Assembly (NCBI RefSeq): GCF_000967495.1
Contig: NZ_JXXU01000016.1
Span: 1-64,000, forward strand
Reading direction: 5' to 3'
Source: Vibrio neptunius
GTDB taxonomy: Bacteria; Pseudomonadota; Gammaproteobacteria; Enterobacterales; Vibrionaceae
DNA: 64,000 bases
The notes below the pieces were generated by a model that saw only the letters and a list, made by a program, of their open reading frames with translations, was not told the DNA's origin and did not search any database. How positions within the stretch are numbered: the stretch's first letter is position 1; each line of letters starts with the position of its first letter. The position numbers and the translations under genes are program-made. Shown piece after piece: positions 48,880 to 57,293 of the stretch.

Positions 48880-49941
48880 ATGCAATCAGCTCAGGCGATC
48901 ATGAAACAGCAACCACTTGGAACACTCGAAGAACAAGTTGAACGATACAAACAGGTATTGGACGTCATGCCTGCAGGCGTGATCTTGCTCGATACTCAAG
49001 GCGTTGTTCATGAAGCGAACCCTGAAGCTCAGCGTTTGCTAGAGATGCCTCTCGTAGGCCAAAAATGGTTTGAAGTGATTCAACAAGCATTTTCTCCCCG
49101 TGAAGATGACGGTCATGAAATCTCTCTTCGTAATGGCCGTAAAGTGCGTTTGGCGATTTCAGCGTCTACGACAGGCCAGCTGATTTTGATTACCGATCTG
49201 ACTGAGACACGCCTGTTGCAGTCTCGCATCAGTGATTTGCAGCGTTTGTCTTCGTTAGGGCGTATGGTTGCTTCTTTAGCGCATCAGGTTAGAACTCCTC
49301 TTTCCAGTGCGATGTTGTACGCATCAAATCTGGGCGCACCGAACTTACCACCTGCGACGAAAGATCGTTTCCAAAACAAGCTGATGGATCGCTTGCATGA
49401 TCTGGAAAAACAGGTCAACGACATGTTGCTGTTTGCCAAGGGAGGGGACAACAAAGTGGTGAAGCCTTTCACCATTTCAGAATTGGTATCTGAATTTTCT
49501 CCCATGGTGGAAACCGCTCTTAAGAACAACCAGATTGATTATCACCTTGAAGTCGAACAAGAAGACACTCAGCTATTGGGCAATGCGAATGCGGTTGCTT
49601 CGGCGCTAAGTAATTTGGTGATGAATGCCATTCAAATCGCTGGAAAGGAATCTCAAGTTGATGTTTTTTTCCGACCAGTTAACCACGAATTGAAAATTTC
49701 GGTACAAGACAGCGGCCCAGGTGTACCTAAAGAGTTACATAACCAAATAATGGAACCTTTCTTCACTACTCGATCCCAAGGTACGGGACTTGGCCTAGCC
49801 GTTGTTCAAATGGTATGCCGTGCTCACGACGGAAGGTTAGAACTGATTTCAGAAGAAGGTGATGGCGCATGTTTTACCATCTGCATTCCTTTGGAGCGTG
49901 CTCCGCATGCTGACCACGATATAATGACAGGAGAAGGATAA
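48880..49941 (+). CDS. flrB: Flagellar sensor histidine kinase FlrB
   Basis: 353 residues, no transmembrane segment, so cytosolic. PAS domain about 20-110, then the phospho-acceptor helix ASLAHQVRTPLSSAML with His135, and an ATPase domain with N-box LVMNAIQIA, DSGPGVP and GTGLGLAVV. Phosphorylates FlrC to switch on class III genes. The stop codon overlaps the flrC start (TAATG). Confidence 0.95.
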   Translation: MQSAQAIMKQQPLGTLEEQVERYKQVLDVMPAGVILLDTQGVVHEANPEAQRLLEMPLVGQKWFEVIQQAFSPREDDGHEISLRNGRKVRLAISASTTGQLILITDLTETRLLQSRISDLQRLSSLGRMVASLAHQVRTPLSSAMLYASNLGAPNLPPATKDRFQNKLMDRLHDLEKQVNDMLLFAKGGDNKVVKPFTISELVSEFSPMVETALKNNQIDYHLEVEQEDTQLLGNANAVASALSNLVMNAIQIAGKESQVDVFFRPVNHELKISVQDSGPGVPKELHNQIMEPFFTTRSQGTGLGLAVVQMVCRAHDGRLELISEEGDGACFTICIPLERAPHADHDIMTGEG

Positions 49942-51341
49942 TGGCACAAAGCAAAGTACTAATCGTAGAAGATGATGAAGGTCTACGCGAAGCCTTGGTC
50001 GATACCCTAGCACTGGCTGGATATGAGTGGTTAGAAGCCGATAGTGCTGAAGACGCTTTGATTAAACTCAAGGCTCACGCCGTTGATATTGTTGTGTCCG
50101 ATGTTCAAATGGCTGGTATGGGAGGATTGGCACTGTTACGTAACATTAAACAACACTGGCCAAACTTACCTGTATTGCTCATGACGGCATACGCCAATAT
50201 TGAAGATGCTGTTTCAGCCATGAAAGATGGCGCCATTGACTATATGGCCAAGCCTTTTGCCCCTGAAGTTTTGCTGAATATGGTCAGCCGCTATGCGCCG
50301 GTCAAATCGGATGACAATGGCGATGCGGTTGTGGCGGATGCGAAAAGCCTGAAGCTACTTGCAATGGCTGACAAAGTAGCCAAAACAGATGCCAACGTTA
50401 TGGTGTTAGGACCGAGTGGTTCAGGTAAAGAAGTGATGTCACGCTATATCCATAACGCCTCGAATCGTAAAGATGGGCCATTCGTCGCGATCAACTGTGC
50501 TGCGATTCCGGACAATATGCTTGAAGCAACGCTGTTTGGCTATGAAAAAGGCGCTTTTACTGGTGCTATTCAAGCGTGTCCAGGTAAATTTGAACAAGCA
50601 CAGGGCGGTACCATTCTGCTAGACGAAATCAGTGAAATGGATTTAAACCTTCAAGCCAAATTACTCCGTGTGTTGCAGGAGCGTGAGGTAGAGCGTTTAG
50701 GTAGTCGTAAGAGCATTAAGCTTGACGTCCGAGTGTTGGCCACCAGTAACCGTGATCTCAAAATGTATGTTCAGGAAGGCAATTTTCGAGAAGATTTATA
50801 CTATCGTTTGAATGTATTCCCATTAGCTTGGCCGGCATTGTGTGAGCGTAAAGGTGACATTGAGCCACTAGCGAACCACCTAATAGAGCGTCATTGTAAG
50901 AAGCTAGGGCTACCTGTTCCTGTGCTTTCATCAAGCGCTATGAGTAAATTATTGGCGTATTCTTGGCCGGGAAATGTACGCGAGTTGGATAACGTTGTGC
51001 AACGAGCATTAATTCTCAGTGAGAATGGTAATGTTTCGAGCGATCATATTTTACTTGAAGGCCTAGACTGGCAGGATGCTGGCAGTTTACAGCATGTAGT
51101 CGAAACGGGTGAAATTACGGCCCCCAATATTAAACCGATCGCTGAGCCTGATAACGTATTCGCTACTGGCGTTGGTCTTGGTGGTGAACTGAGAGAGCAG
51201 GAATACGCTATCATTCTGGAGACATTATCGGAATGCAATGGCCGTCGAAAGGAAATGGCTGAGAAATTAGGTATCAGCCCACGCACCTTGCGCTACAAGT
51301 TAGCAAAAATGCGTGATGCAGGGATTGATATTCCAAACTAA
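49941..51341 (+). CDS. flrC: Flagellar response regulator FlrC (sigma-54 activator)
   Basis: 466 residues: receiver domain with acidic pocket VEDDEG and phospho-Asp54 in VVSDVQM, an AAA+ domain with Walker A GPSGSGKE, the loop GAFTGA and ILLDEISEM, and a C-terminal Fis-type helix-turn-helix (MAEKLGISPRTLRYKLAKM). Activates class III sigma-54 promoters such as fliK here. Called FlaM in V. parahaemolyticus. Confidence 0.95.
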   Translation: MAQSKVLIVEDDEGLREALVDTLALAGYEWLEADSAEDALIKLKAHAVDIVVSDVQMAGMGGLALLRNIKQHWPNLPVLLMTAYANIEDAVSAMKDGAIDYMAKPFAPEVLLNMVSRYAPVKSDDNGDAVVADAKSLKLLAMADKVAKTDANVMVLGPSGSGKEVMSRYIHNASNRKDGPFVAINCAAIPDNMLEATLFGYEKGAFTGAIQACPGKFEQAQGGTILLDEISEMDLNLQAKLLRVLQEREVERLGSRKSIKLDVRVLATSNRDLKMYVQEGNFREDLYYRLNVFPLAWPALCERKGDIEPLANHLIERHCKKLGLPVPVLSSSAMSKLLAYSWPGNVRELDNVVQRALILSENGNVSSDHILLEGLDWQDAGSLQHVVETGEITAPNIKPIAEPDNVFATGVGLGGELREQEYAIILETLSECNGRRKEMAEKLGISPRTLRYKLAKMRDAGIDIPN

Positions 51342-51369
51342 CGTGCTATTTTCGACGCTCAAATTGATA

Positions 51370-51385
51370 TGGCATGTAGATTGCA
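51370..51385 (+). promoter_or_regulatory. Sigma-54 promoter of fliE
   Basis: TGGCATGTAGATTGCA: GG at 51371-51372, ten bases, GC at 51383-51384. Predicted start of transcription near 51397, leader about 43 nt. Confidence 0.85.
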
Positions 51386-51411
51386 GCGTCATATTTACAG
51401 CAAGAATTGTA

Positions 51412-51425
51412 GTCAAAGAATTGAC
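51412..51425 (+). promoter_or_regulatory. Candidate FlrA (FleQ-type) box downstream of the fliE promoter
   Basis: GTCAAAGAATTGAC matches the FleQ consensus GTCAATAAATTGAC in 12 of 14 positions. It lies within the predicted 5' leader, as FleQ sites often do in Pseudomonas flagellar promoters. The 12-mer ATTTTCGACGCT also occurs at 51348-51359, upstream of the promoter. Confidence 0.6.
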
Positions 51426-51439
51426 GTCCGAGGTGCTCT

Positions 51440-51751
51440 ATGAAAGTTGATGGTTTTCAAGGCGAAATGCAAGCAATGATGTTCGAAGCAGCGAACACTA
51501 AACCTGCCGCGACTGGTCATACGGTTGGTGCGGATTTTGGTGATCTGCTTAACAATGCCATCAACAATGTGAATGGACTGTCAAAGACATCAAGTAACTT
51601 GCAAATGAGATTTGATCGTGGCGATGAGGATGTGTCTTTATCTGACGTAATGATCGCGCGAAATAAATCCAGCGTTGCGTTTGAGGCAACGATTCAAGTA
51701 CGTAACAAGCTAGTTGAAGCGTACAAAGAATTGATGAACATGCCCGTTTAA
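51440..51751 (+). CDS. fliE: Flagellar hook-basal body protein FliE
   Basis: 103 residues. Joins the MS ring to the rod. C-terminal signature FEATIQVRNKLVEAYKELMNMPV is typical, and GADFGDLLNNAINNVNGL is the central helix. First gene of fliEFGHIJ, under the sigma-54 promoter just upstream. Ribosome binding site GAGGTG. Confidence 0.95.
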   Translation: MKVDGFQGEMQAMMFEAANTKPAATGHTVGADFGDLLNNAINNVNGLSKTSSNLQMRFDRGDEDVSLSDVMIARNKSSVAFEATIQVRNKLVEAYKELMNMPV

Positions 51752-51767
51752 GTGATAGGTATAGTCT

Positions 51768-53513
51768 GTGGCTGAACAAAATCAATCAACGGATATTGCG
51801 GTGTCGGACGGTGGTCCTGATACTGCAATGATGGCGACATCAGAAATGGATACTGATGTTCAAAACCCAGACTTGGATGAACAAAGCTCATCCAAATTTG
51901 ATATGGCGGTGGGGGATCTTGATCTCCTTCGTCAAGTGGTCTTGGTGCTTTCCATCTCCATCTGTGTCGCCCTAATAGTGATGCTGTTTTTCTGGGTAAG
52001 AGAGCCAGAAATGCGTCCACTCGGAGCATACGATACAGAAGAGTTAATTCCTGTCCTAGATTACCTTGATCAACAGAAAATTGATTACAAACTGGAAGGG
52101 AACACCATCTCTGTTCTGGCCAGTGAATACAACTCGCTCAAGTTGAACATGGTTCGTGCTGGTTTAAACAATGAGAAGCAAGCTGGCGATGAAATTCTGA
52201 TGCAAGACATGGGATTCGGTGTTTCTCAGCGTTTAGAGCAGGAACGCTTAAAACTCAGCCGTGAACGTCAGTTAGCCAAAGCGATTGAAGAAATGAAACA
52301 AGTGCGCAAAGCACGCGTGCTGCTGGCCTTACCGAAACAAAGCGTTTTTGTACGTCATAATCAAGAAGCATCGGCCTCCGTTTTCCTTACACTTCGTACT
52401 GGCACGTCACTCAAGCAAGAAGAAGTTGACTCTGTCGTGGATATGGTGGCAAGTGCAGTCCCCGGCATGAAACCGACTCGCATTACTGTGACAGACCAAC
52501 ATGGTCGTTTACTAAGTTCGGGTTCGCAAGATCCAGCTTCAGCGGCGCGGCGTAAAGAGCACGAGTTAGAGCGTAAGCAGGAACAAGCACTACGTGACAA
52601 AATTGACTCTGTACTTATTCCTATCCTTGGATTTGGCAACTATACCGCACAAGTCGATATCCAGTTGGACTTCAGCGCCATAGAGCAAACGCGTAAAAGT
52701 TTTGATCCCAATACACCATCAACCAGAAGTGAATACACGCTGGAAGACTATAATAATGGTAATGTAGTGGCAGGTGTTCCCGGTGCGTTGAGTAACCAGC
52801 CTCCAGCAGACGCTTCTATTCCTCAAGATGTCGCGCAAATGAAAGACGGCTCATTGATGGGACAGGGTTCTGTACATAAGGAAGCAACACGTAACTTTGA
52901 GTTGGATACGACCATCAGCCATGAGCGTCGTCAGACAGGTATCGTCAATCGTCAAACGGTCGCCGTTGCGATTAAAAACCGCGCTTCGGTTAACCCTGAT
53001 AGCGGTGAAACGACGTACCAGCCTCTATCGGATGCAGAACTGCAGTCTATCCGTCAGGTGTTGATTGGTGCCGTTGGCTTTGATGAAAACCGGGGTGACT
53101 TGCTCAATGTACTGAGTATGCAGTTCGCGGAACCAGAAATTGAAGTAATTGCAGATGTCCCTATCTGGGAGCACCCTAACTTCAACGATTGGGTCCGTTG
53201 GTTTGCCAGTGCGTTGGTGATCATAGTGGTTGTGCTTGTTCTGGTTCGCCCAGCATTGAAGAAACTGCTCAACCCTGCATCGGAAGACGATGATCAGCTA
53301 TATGGGCCAGATGGGTTACCGATTGGGGCTGATGGTGAAACCAGTCTGATTGGTGGAGATATGGATGGTGGTGAGTTGTTTGAATTTGGCTCCAGTATTG
53401 ACTTACCTAACCTCCATAAAGATGAAGATGTGCTGAAAGCAGTTAGAGCGCTAGTTGCTAACGAGCCTGAACTGGCGGCACAAGTAGTGAAGAACTGGAT
53501 GGAAGATGCCTAA
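51768..53513 (+). CDS. fliF: Flagellar MS-ring protein FliF
   Basis: 581 residues. Two transmembrane segments (about 52-72 VVLVLSISICVALIVMLFFW and about 478-498) flank the periplasmic ring domains with LNMVRAGLNNEKQAGDEI and KARVLLALPKQSVF. The C-terminal tail that binds FliG ends VRALVANEPELAAQVVKNWM. GTG start; weak ribosome binding site. Overlaps fliG by eight bases. Confidence 0.96.
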   Translation: MAEQNQSTDIAVSDGGPDTAMMATSEMDTDVQNPDLDEQSSSKFDMAVGDLDLLRQVVLVLSISICVALIVMLFFWVREPEMRPLGAYDTEELIPVLDYLDQQKIDYKLEGNTISVLASEYNSLKLNMVRAGLNNEKQAGDEILMQDMGFGVSQRLEQERLKLSRERQLAKAIEEMKQVRKARVLLALPKQSVFVRHNQEASASVFLTLRTGTSLKQEEVDSVVDMVASAVPGMKPTRITVTDQHGRLLSSGSQDPASAARRKEHELERKQEQALRDKIDSVLIPILGFGNYTAQVDIQLDFSAIEQTRKSFDPNTPSTRSEYTLEDYNNGNVVAGVPGALSNQPPADASIPQDVAQMKDGSLMGQGSVHKEATRNFELDTTISHERRQTGIVNRQTVAVAIKNRASVNPDSGETTYQPLSDAELQSIRQVLIGAVGFDENRGDLLNVLSMQFAEPEIEVIADVPIWEHPNFNDWVRWFASALVIIVVVLVLVRPALKKLLNPASEDDDQLYGPDGLPIGADGETSLIGGDMDGGELFEFGSSIDLPNLHKDEDVLKAVRALVANEPELAAQVVKNWMEDA

Positions 53514-54564
53514 CGAAGTCGTACCACAGGGAGAAGGCGGTGGCGAAGTTGTAGAGAACACCGTGGATATAGAAACTATACCGGGCGAAGAACGTGCAGC
53601 GATACTCCTGTTGAGTTTAAATGAGGAAGACGCAGCAGGTATCATTCGTCACCTAGAACCTAAACAAGTACAACGTGTTGGTAGCGCGATGGCTCGTGCT
53701 GCTGACTTAAGCCAAGAAAAAGTCGGAGCGGTACACCGAGCTTTTCTGGAAGATATTCAGAAATACACCAACATAGGTATGGGCAGTGAAGATTTCATGC
53801 GAAATGCATTGGTTGCCGCCCTTGGTGAAGACAAAGCCAATAATCTTGTAGATCAAATATTGCTGGGTACTGGCTCGAAGGGTTTGGATTCACTTAAGTG
53901 GATGGATCCTCGTCAGGTTGCCAGTATCATTATTAACGAACACCCTCAGATTCAAACTATTGTGTTGTCCTACCTCGAACCGGATCAATCTGCAGAAATC
54001 TTATCTCAGTTTGCCGAACGTGACCGTCTCGATTTGATGATGCGAATCGCGAACTTAGAAGAAGTACAACCCTCAGCGCTTGCTGAGTTGAATGAAATCA
54101 TGGAGAAACAGTTCGCAGGTCAAGCCGGTGCGCAAGCTGCCAAAATTGGCGGCCTGAAGGCAGCAGCAGAAATCATGAACTACATGGACAACAATGTTGA
54201 AGGTATCCTGATGGAGCAGATTCGCGATCAGGACGAAGACATGGCAACCCAGATTCAGGATCTTATGTTTGTCTTCGAGAACCTTATCGAAGTCGACGAC
54301 CAAGGTATTCAGAAGCTGTTGCGTGACGTTCCACAAGACGCGTTGCAACGTGCACTTAAAGGCGCAGATGAGCCTCTGCGTGAGAAGATCTTCAAGAACA
54401 TGTCTAAACGTGCCGCTGAGATGATGCGTGATGATCTTGAAGCGATGCCGCCGATTAAAGTCTCTGATGTGGAAGCCGCACAGAAAGAAGTATTGGCTGT
54501 GGCTCGCCGTATGGCTGACTCCGGTGAGATAATGCTAGGTGGCGGTGCAGACGAATTCTTGTAA
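53506..54564 (+). CDS. fliG: Flagellar motor switch protein FliG
   Basis: 352 residues. The torque-bearing C-ring protein. Starts with a short acidic extension, then ERAAILLLSLNEEDAAGIIRHL of the N-terminal domain, the EHPQIQTIVLSYL middle domain, and the charged C-terminal helix that meets PomA (DLMFVFENLIEVDDQGIQKLL and ADEPLREKIFKNMSKRAAEM). Overlaps fliF by eight bases. Confidence 0.97.
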   Translation: MPNEVVPQGEGGGEVVENTVDIETIPGEERAAILLLSLNEEDAAGIIRHLEPKQVQRVGSAMARAADLSQEKVGAVHRAFLEDIQKYTNIGMGSEDFMRNALVAALGEDKANNLVDQILLGTGSKGLDSLKWMDPRQVASIIINEHPQIQTIVLSYLEPDQSAEILSQFAERDRLDLMMRIANLEEVQPSALAELNEIMEKQFAGQAGAQAAKIGGLKAAAEIMNYMDNNVEGILMEQIRDQDEDMATQIQDLMFVFENLIEVDDQGIQKLLRDVPQDALQRALKGADEPLREKIFKNMSKRAAEMMRDDLEAMPPIKVSDVEAAQKEVLAVARRMADSGEIMLGGGADEFL

Positions 54565-54585
54565 TTAAAAACAGGTAATCATTTT

Positions 54586-55386
54586 ATGTCTGGGGAAAGA
54601 AAGCGCGGTTTTCTGCGCTTGGACAATGACGAGCAAATTCAAAAGCCAGAGCGCTGGGGAATGCCGGACTATACGCCGGAAACTCATAAGCAGGCGAAAG
54701 AAACTGCGATGAATTATGACCCAAGCTGGATGCCCATTTCTTCTGAGCCAGAAGAAGAAGCGCCTAAAGAGCTGACAGCTGAAGACATCGAGCTTATTAA
54801 ACAGCAAGCTTATGAAGAAGGTTTGCTTCAGGGGCAGGAAGCCGGCTTTAAGCAAGGCTACGATAAAGGCAAAGAACAAGGCCAGCAAGAAGGTCATCAA
54901 GAAGGGTTGGATGCGGGTAAAGCCGAAGGCATCGAAGCAGGGCAAGAATTCATTCAACAGCAAGTCCAAACATTGGTTGGACTTGCGAATCAGTTTGCTC
55001 AACCGCTTGAGTTAATGAATGCTCAGGTTGAAAAGCAATTAGTCGACATGGTACTGACTTTGGTTAAAGAGGTGGTTCATGTCGAAGTACAAACCAACCC
55101 TCAAGTTGTACTTGATACGATTAAGCAATCTGTTGAATCTCTGCCAGTATCTGGTCATTCGATTACCCTCAAACTTCATCCAGAAGATGTTGAAACCATT
55201 CGTTCTGCATATGGTGAAGAAGAATTGGAATTTCGTAACTGGACTTTGATGGCAGAGCCTGCACTAAATCGTGGAGATGTGCAGATCGAAGCGGGTGAGT
55301 CGAGTGTTAACTATCGCCTTGAAGAGAGAGTACGTAATGTATTGCAGAGTTTTTGTGGGGTAAATCGCCACCAAGGTGGTGAGTAA
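54586..55386 (+). CDS. fliH: Flagellar export ATPase regulator FliH
   Basis: 266 residues. Residues 70-120 contain a run of GxxxG-type repeats typical of FliH ([36 protein letters not shown]). The C-terminal half resembles the V-ATPase E-subunit fold and binds FliI. The stop codon overlaps the fliI start by one base. Confidence 0.95.
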   Translation: MSGERKRGFLRLDNDEQIQKPERWGMPDYTPETHKQAKETAMNYDPSWMPISSEPEEEAPKELTAEDIELIKQQAYEEGLLQGQEAGFKQGYDKGKEQGQQEGHQEGLDAGKAEGIEAGQEFIQQQVQTLVGLANQFAQPLELMNAQVEKQLVDMVLTLVKEVVHVEVQTNPQVVLDTIKQSVESLPVSGHSITLKLHPEDVETIRSAYGEEELEFRNWTLMAEPALNRGDVQIEAGESSVNYRLEERVRNVLQSFCGVNRHQGGE

Positions 55387-56711
55387 TGTTAGCACTGGCT
55401 GAACGCCTATCTCAGTACCAAACTCAAGGGTTAACTTGTCGCCCTGTTGCTTCAGGCAAACTCGTTCGGGTTGTTGGATTAACCCTTGAAGCTACCGGAT
55501 GTCGCGCTCCCATTGGCAGTCTCTGCAAAGTCGAAACCATGCACGGAGAAATGGAAGCAGAGGTCGTCGGCTTCTCAGGTGACAACCTTTACTTAATGCC
55601 GAGCGAGCAAATCACTGGTGTGTTACCTGGTGCTAAAGTAACGCCTTTGACGAGTGACGCCGGCTTACCTGTTGGTATGGAACTTCTTGGACGAGTGATC
55701 GATGGTGTTGGTAATCCGTTAGATGGCCAAGGGCCTTTGTATACAGAGAAAAGAGCAGCTTTCAACGCCGATCCTATTAATCCTCTTGCGCGTAAACCCA
55801 TTTCTGAGCCTCTCGATGTTGGTATCAAAGCCATTAACGGACTTCTGACGGTAGGCAAGGGTCAGCGTATTGGCCTGTTCGCTGGTTCTGGTGTGGGTAA
55901 GTCGGTTACCTTAGGTATGATGACTCGAGGAACGACGGCCCAAGTCGTTGTTGTTGGTCTAATTGGTGAGCGTGGACGTGAAGTAAAAGAATTCATTGAA
56001 GAAATTCTTGGGGTAGACGGACGTCAACGTTCGGTTGTCGTGGCTGCGCCGGCTGACTCTTCTCCACTGATGCGACTTAAAGGTTGTCAGACTGCGTTGA
56101 CGATTGCGGAATATTTCCGTGACCAAGGTTTAGATGTACTACTGTTGATGGATTCTTTGACGCGATTTGCTCAGGCTCAGCGTGAAATCGCTTTATCTGT
56201 TGGTGAGCCGCCAGCGACCAAAGGGTATCCCCCCTCGGTATTTGCCAAGCTGCCAGCCTTGGTGGAGCGAGCGGGTAATGGCAGCCAAGAACAAGGATCT
56301 ATTACGGCATTCTTTACTGTGTTGACGGAAGGCGACGATCTTCAAGATCCGATTGCTGATGCATCGCGAGCGATCTTAGATGGTCATATAGTATTGTCTC
56401 GTGAAATGGCGGATGCTGGCCATTATCCCGCGATCGATGTCGAGAAATCAGTCAGCCGTGTCATGCCACAAATTACCTCCGAAGAGCAAATGTTGATGTC
56501 CAAAGCGGTACGTCAGGTGTTGTCTGTTTGCCGTAAAAATCAGGATCTGGTATCGATTGGTGCGTATAAAGCGGGATCTGATCCAGCCATTGACAGTGCG
56601 TTTACTTTAAAACCACGACTGGATGGGTATTTACAGCAGGCGATGAAAGAGACCGTTCCATTCGACATGTGTGTCAATATGTTACGCAATCTTCTACAGG
56701 GAGATTCGTAA
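55386..56711 (+). CDS. fliI: Flagellum-specific export ATPase FliI
   Basis: 441 residues. F1-beta-like ATPase of the flagellar type III export apparatus: Walker [12 protein letters not shown], catalytic [13 protein letters not shown] and Walker [19 protein letters not shown]. Hexamer works with FliH and FliJ at the cytosolic face of the export gate. Three bases separate it from fliJ. Confidence 0.97.
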   Translation: MLALAERLSQYQTQGLTCRPVASGKLVRVVGLTLEATGCRAPIGSLCKVETMHGEMEAEVVGFSGDNLYLMPSEQITGVLPGAKVTPLTSDAGLPVGMELLGRVIDGVGNPLDGQGPLYTEKRAAFNADPINPLARKPISEPLDVGIKAINGLLTVGKGQRIGLFAGSGVGKSVTLGMMTRGTTAQVVVVGLIGERGREVKEFIEEILGVDGRQRSVVVAAPADSSPLMRLKGCQTALTIAEYFRDQGLDVLLLMDSLTRFAQAQREIALSVGEPPATKGYPPSVFAKLPALVERAGNGSQEQGSITAFFTVLTEGDDLQDPIADASRAILDGHIVLSREMADAGHYPAIDVEKSVSRVMPQITSEEQMLMSKAVRQVLSVCRKNQDLVSIGAYKAGSDPAIDSAFTLKPRLDGYLQQAMKETVPFDMCVNMLRNLLQGDS

Positions 56712-56714
56712 TTT

Positions 56715-57155
56715 ATGGATAATGCGTTGGATTTTTTATTAAGCCAGGCTCAGGAACGAGAGAACCAAGCGGTACTTGCGCTCAATCAGGCACGAGTAGA
56801 ATTGGATGGTTACTATCAGCAACTGGAGCAGATAGAAAACTATCGTCTTGATTACTGTAATCAACTGGTCGAAAGAGGCAAGCAAGGGCTGACAGCTAGC
56901 CAATACTCTCACCTGAACCGCTTCCTCACGACATTAGATGAAACCTTAGCTAAGCAGAAGCAGGCAGAGGAGCATTTCAAATCACAAGTTGACAGTTGTG
57001 AGCAAAATTGGCTCGAATGTCGCAAACAACGCCGCTCTTACGAGTGGTTGATTGAGAAAAAGCAGACCGAGAAAGAACGCTTACAGAATATTCGTGAACA
57101 AAAACAAATGGATGAGTTCTCAACCCTCCAATATTCTCGTCGTACACTGAACTAG
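56715..57155 (+). CDS. fliJ: Flagellar export protein FliJ
   Basis: 146 residues forming a long helical coiled coil (EQIENYRLDYCNQLVERG; ECRKQRRSYEWLIEKKQTEKER), the FliJ pattern; acts as the central stalk of the FliI ring. Last gene of fliEFGHIJ. No terminator is visible after it; the next 138 bp hold the fliK sigma-54 promoter. Confidence 0.92.
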   Translation: MDNALDFLLSQAQERENQAVLALNQARVELDGYYQQLEQIENYRLDYCNQLVERGKQGLTASQYSHLNRFLTTLDETLAKQKQAEEHFKSQVDSCEQNWLECRKQRRSYEWLIEKKQTEKERLQNIREQKQMDEFSTLQYSRRTLN

Positions 57156-57186
57156 CATCACATTAATGAGCTGTTTACCTTTCTGA

Positions 57187-57204
57187 TTGGCGCACTTCTT
57201 GCAG
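57187..57204 (+). promoter_or_regulatory. Sigma-54 promoter of fliK
   Basis: TTGGCGCACTTCTTGCAG: GG at 57189-57190, ten bases, GC at 57201-57202. It lies about 90 bp before the fliK ATG. Predicts a separate class III transcript fliKLMNOPQR-flhB, as described in V. cholerae. Confidence 0.8.
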
Positions 57205-57293
57205 TTTTCCTCGTTGAATAACGTGTTGCCGCTACTTACTGTTTGAATTATTGGCCGTGACTGTCCTCTCAATTATGCGTGAGTGATCTATTT

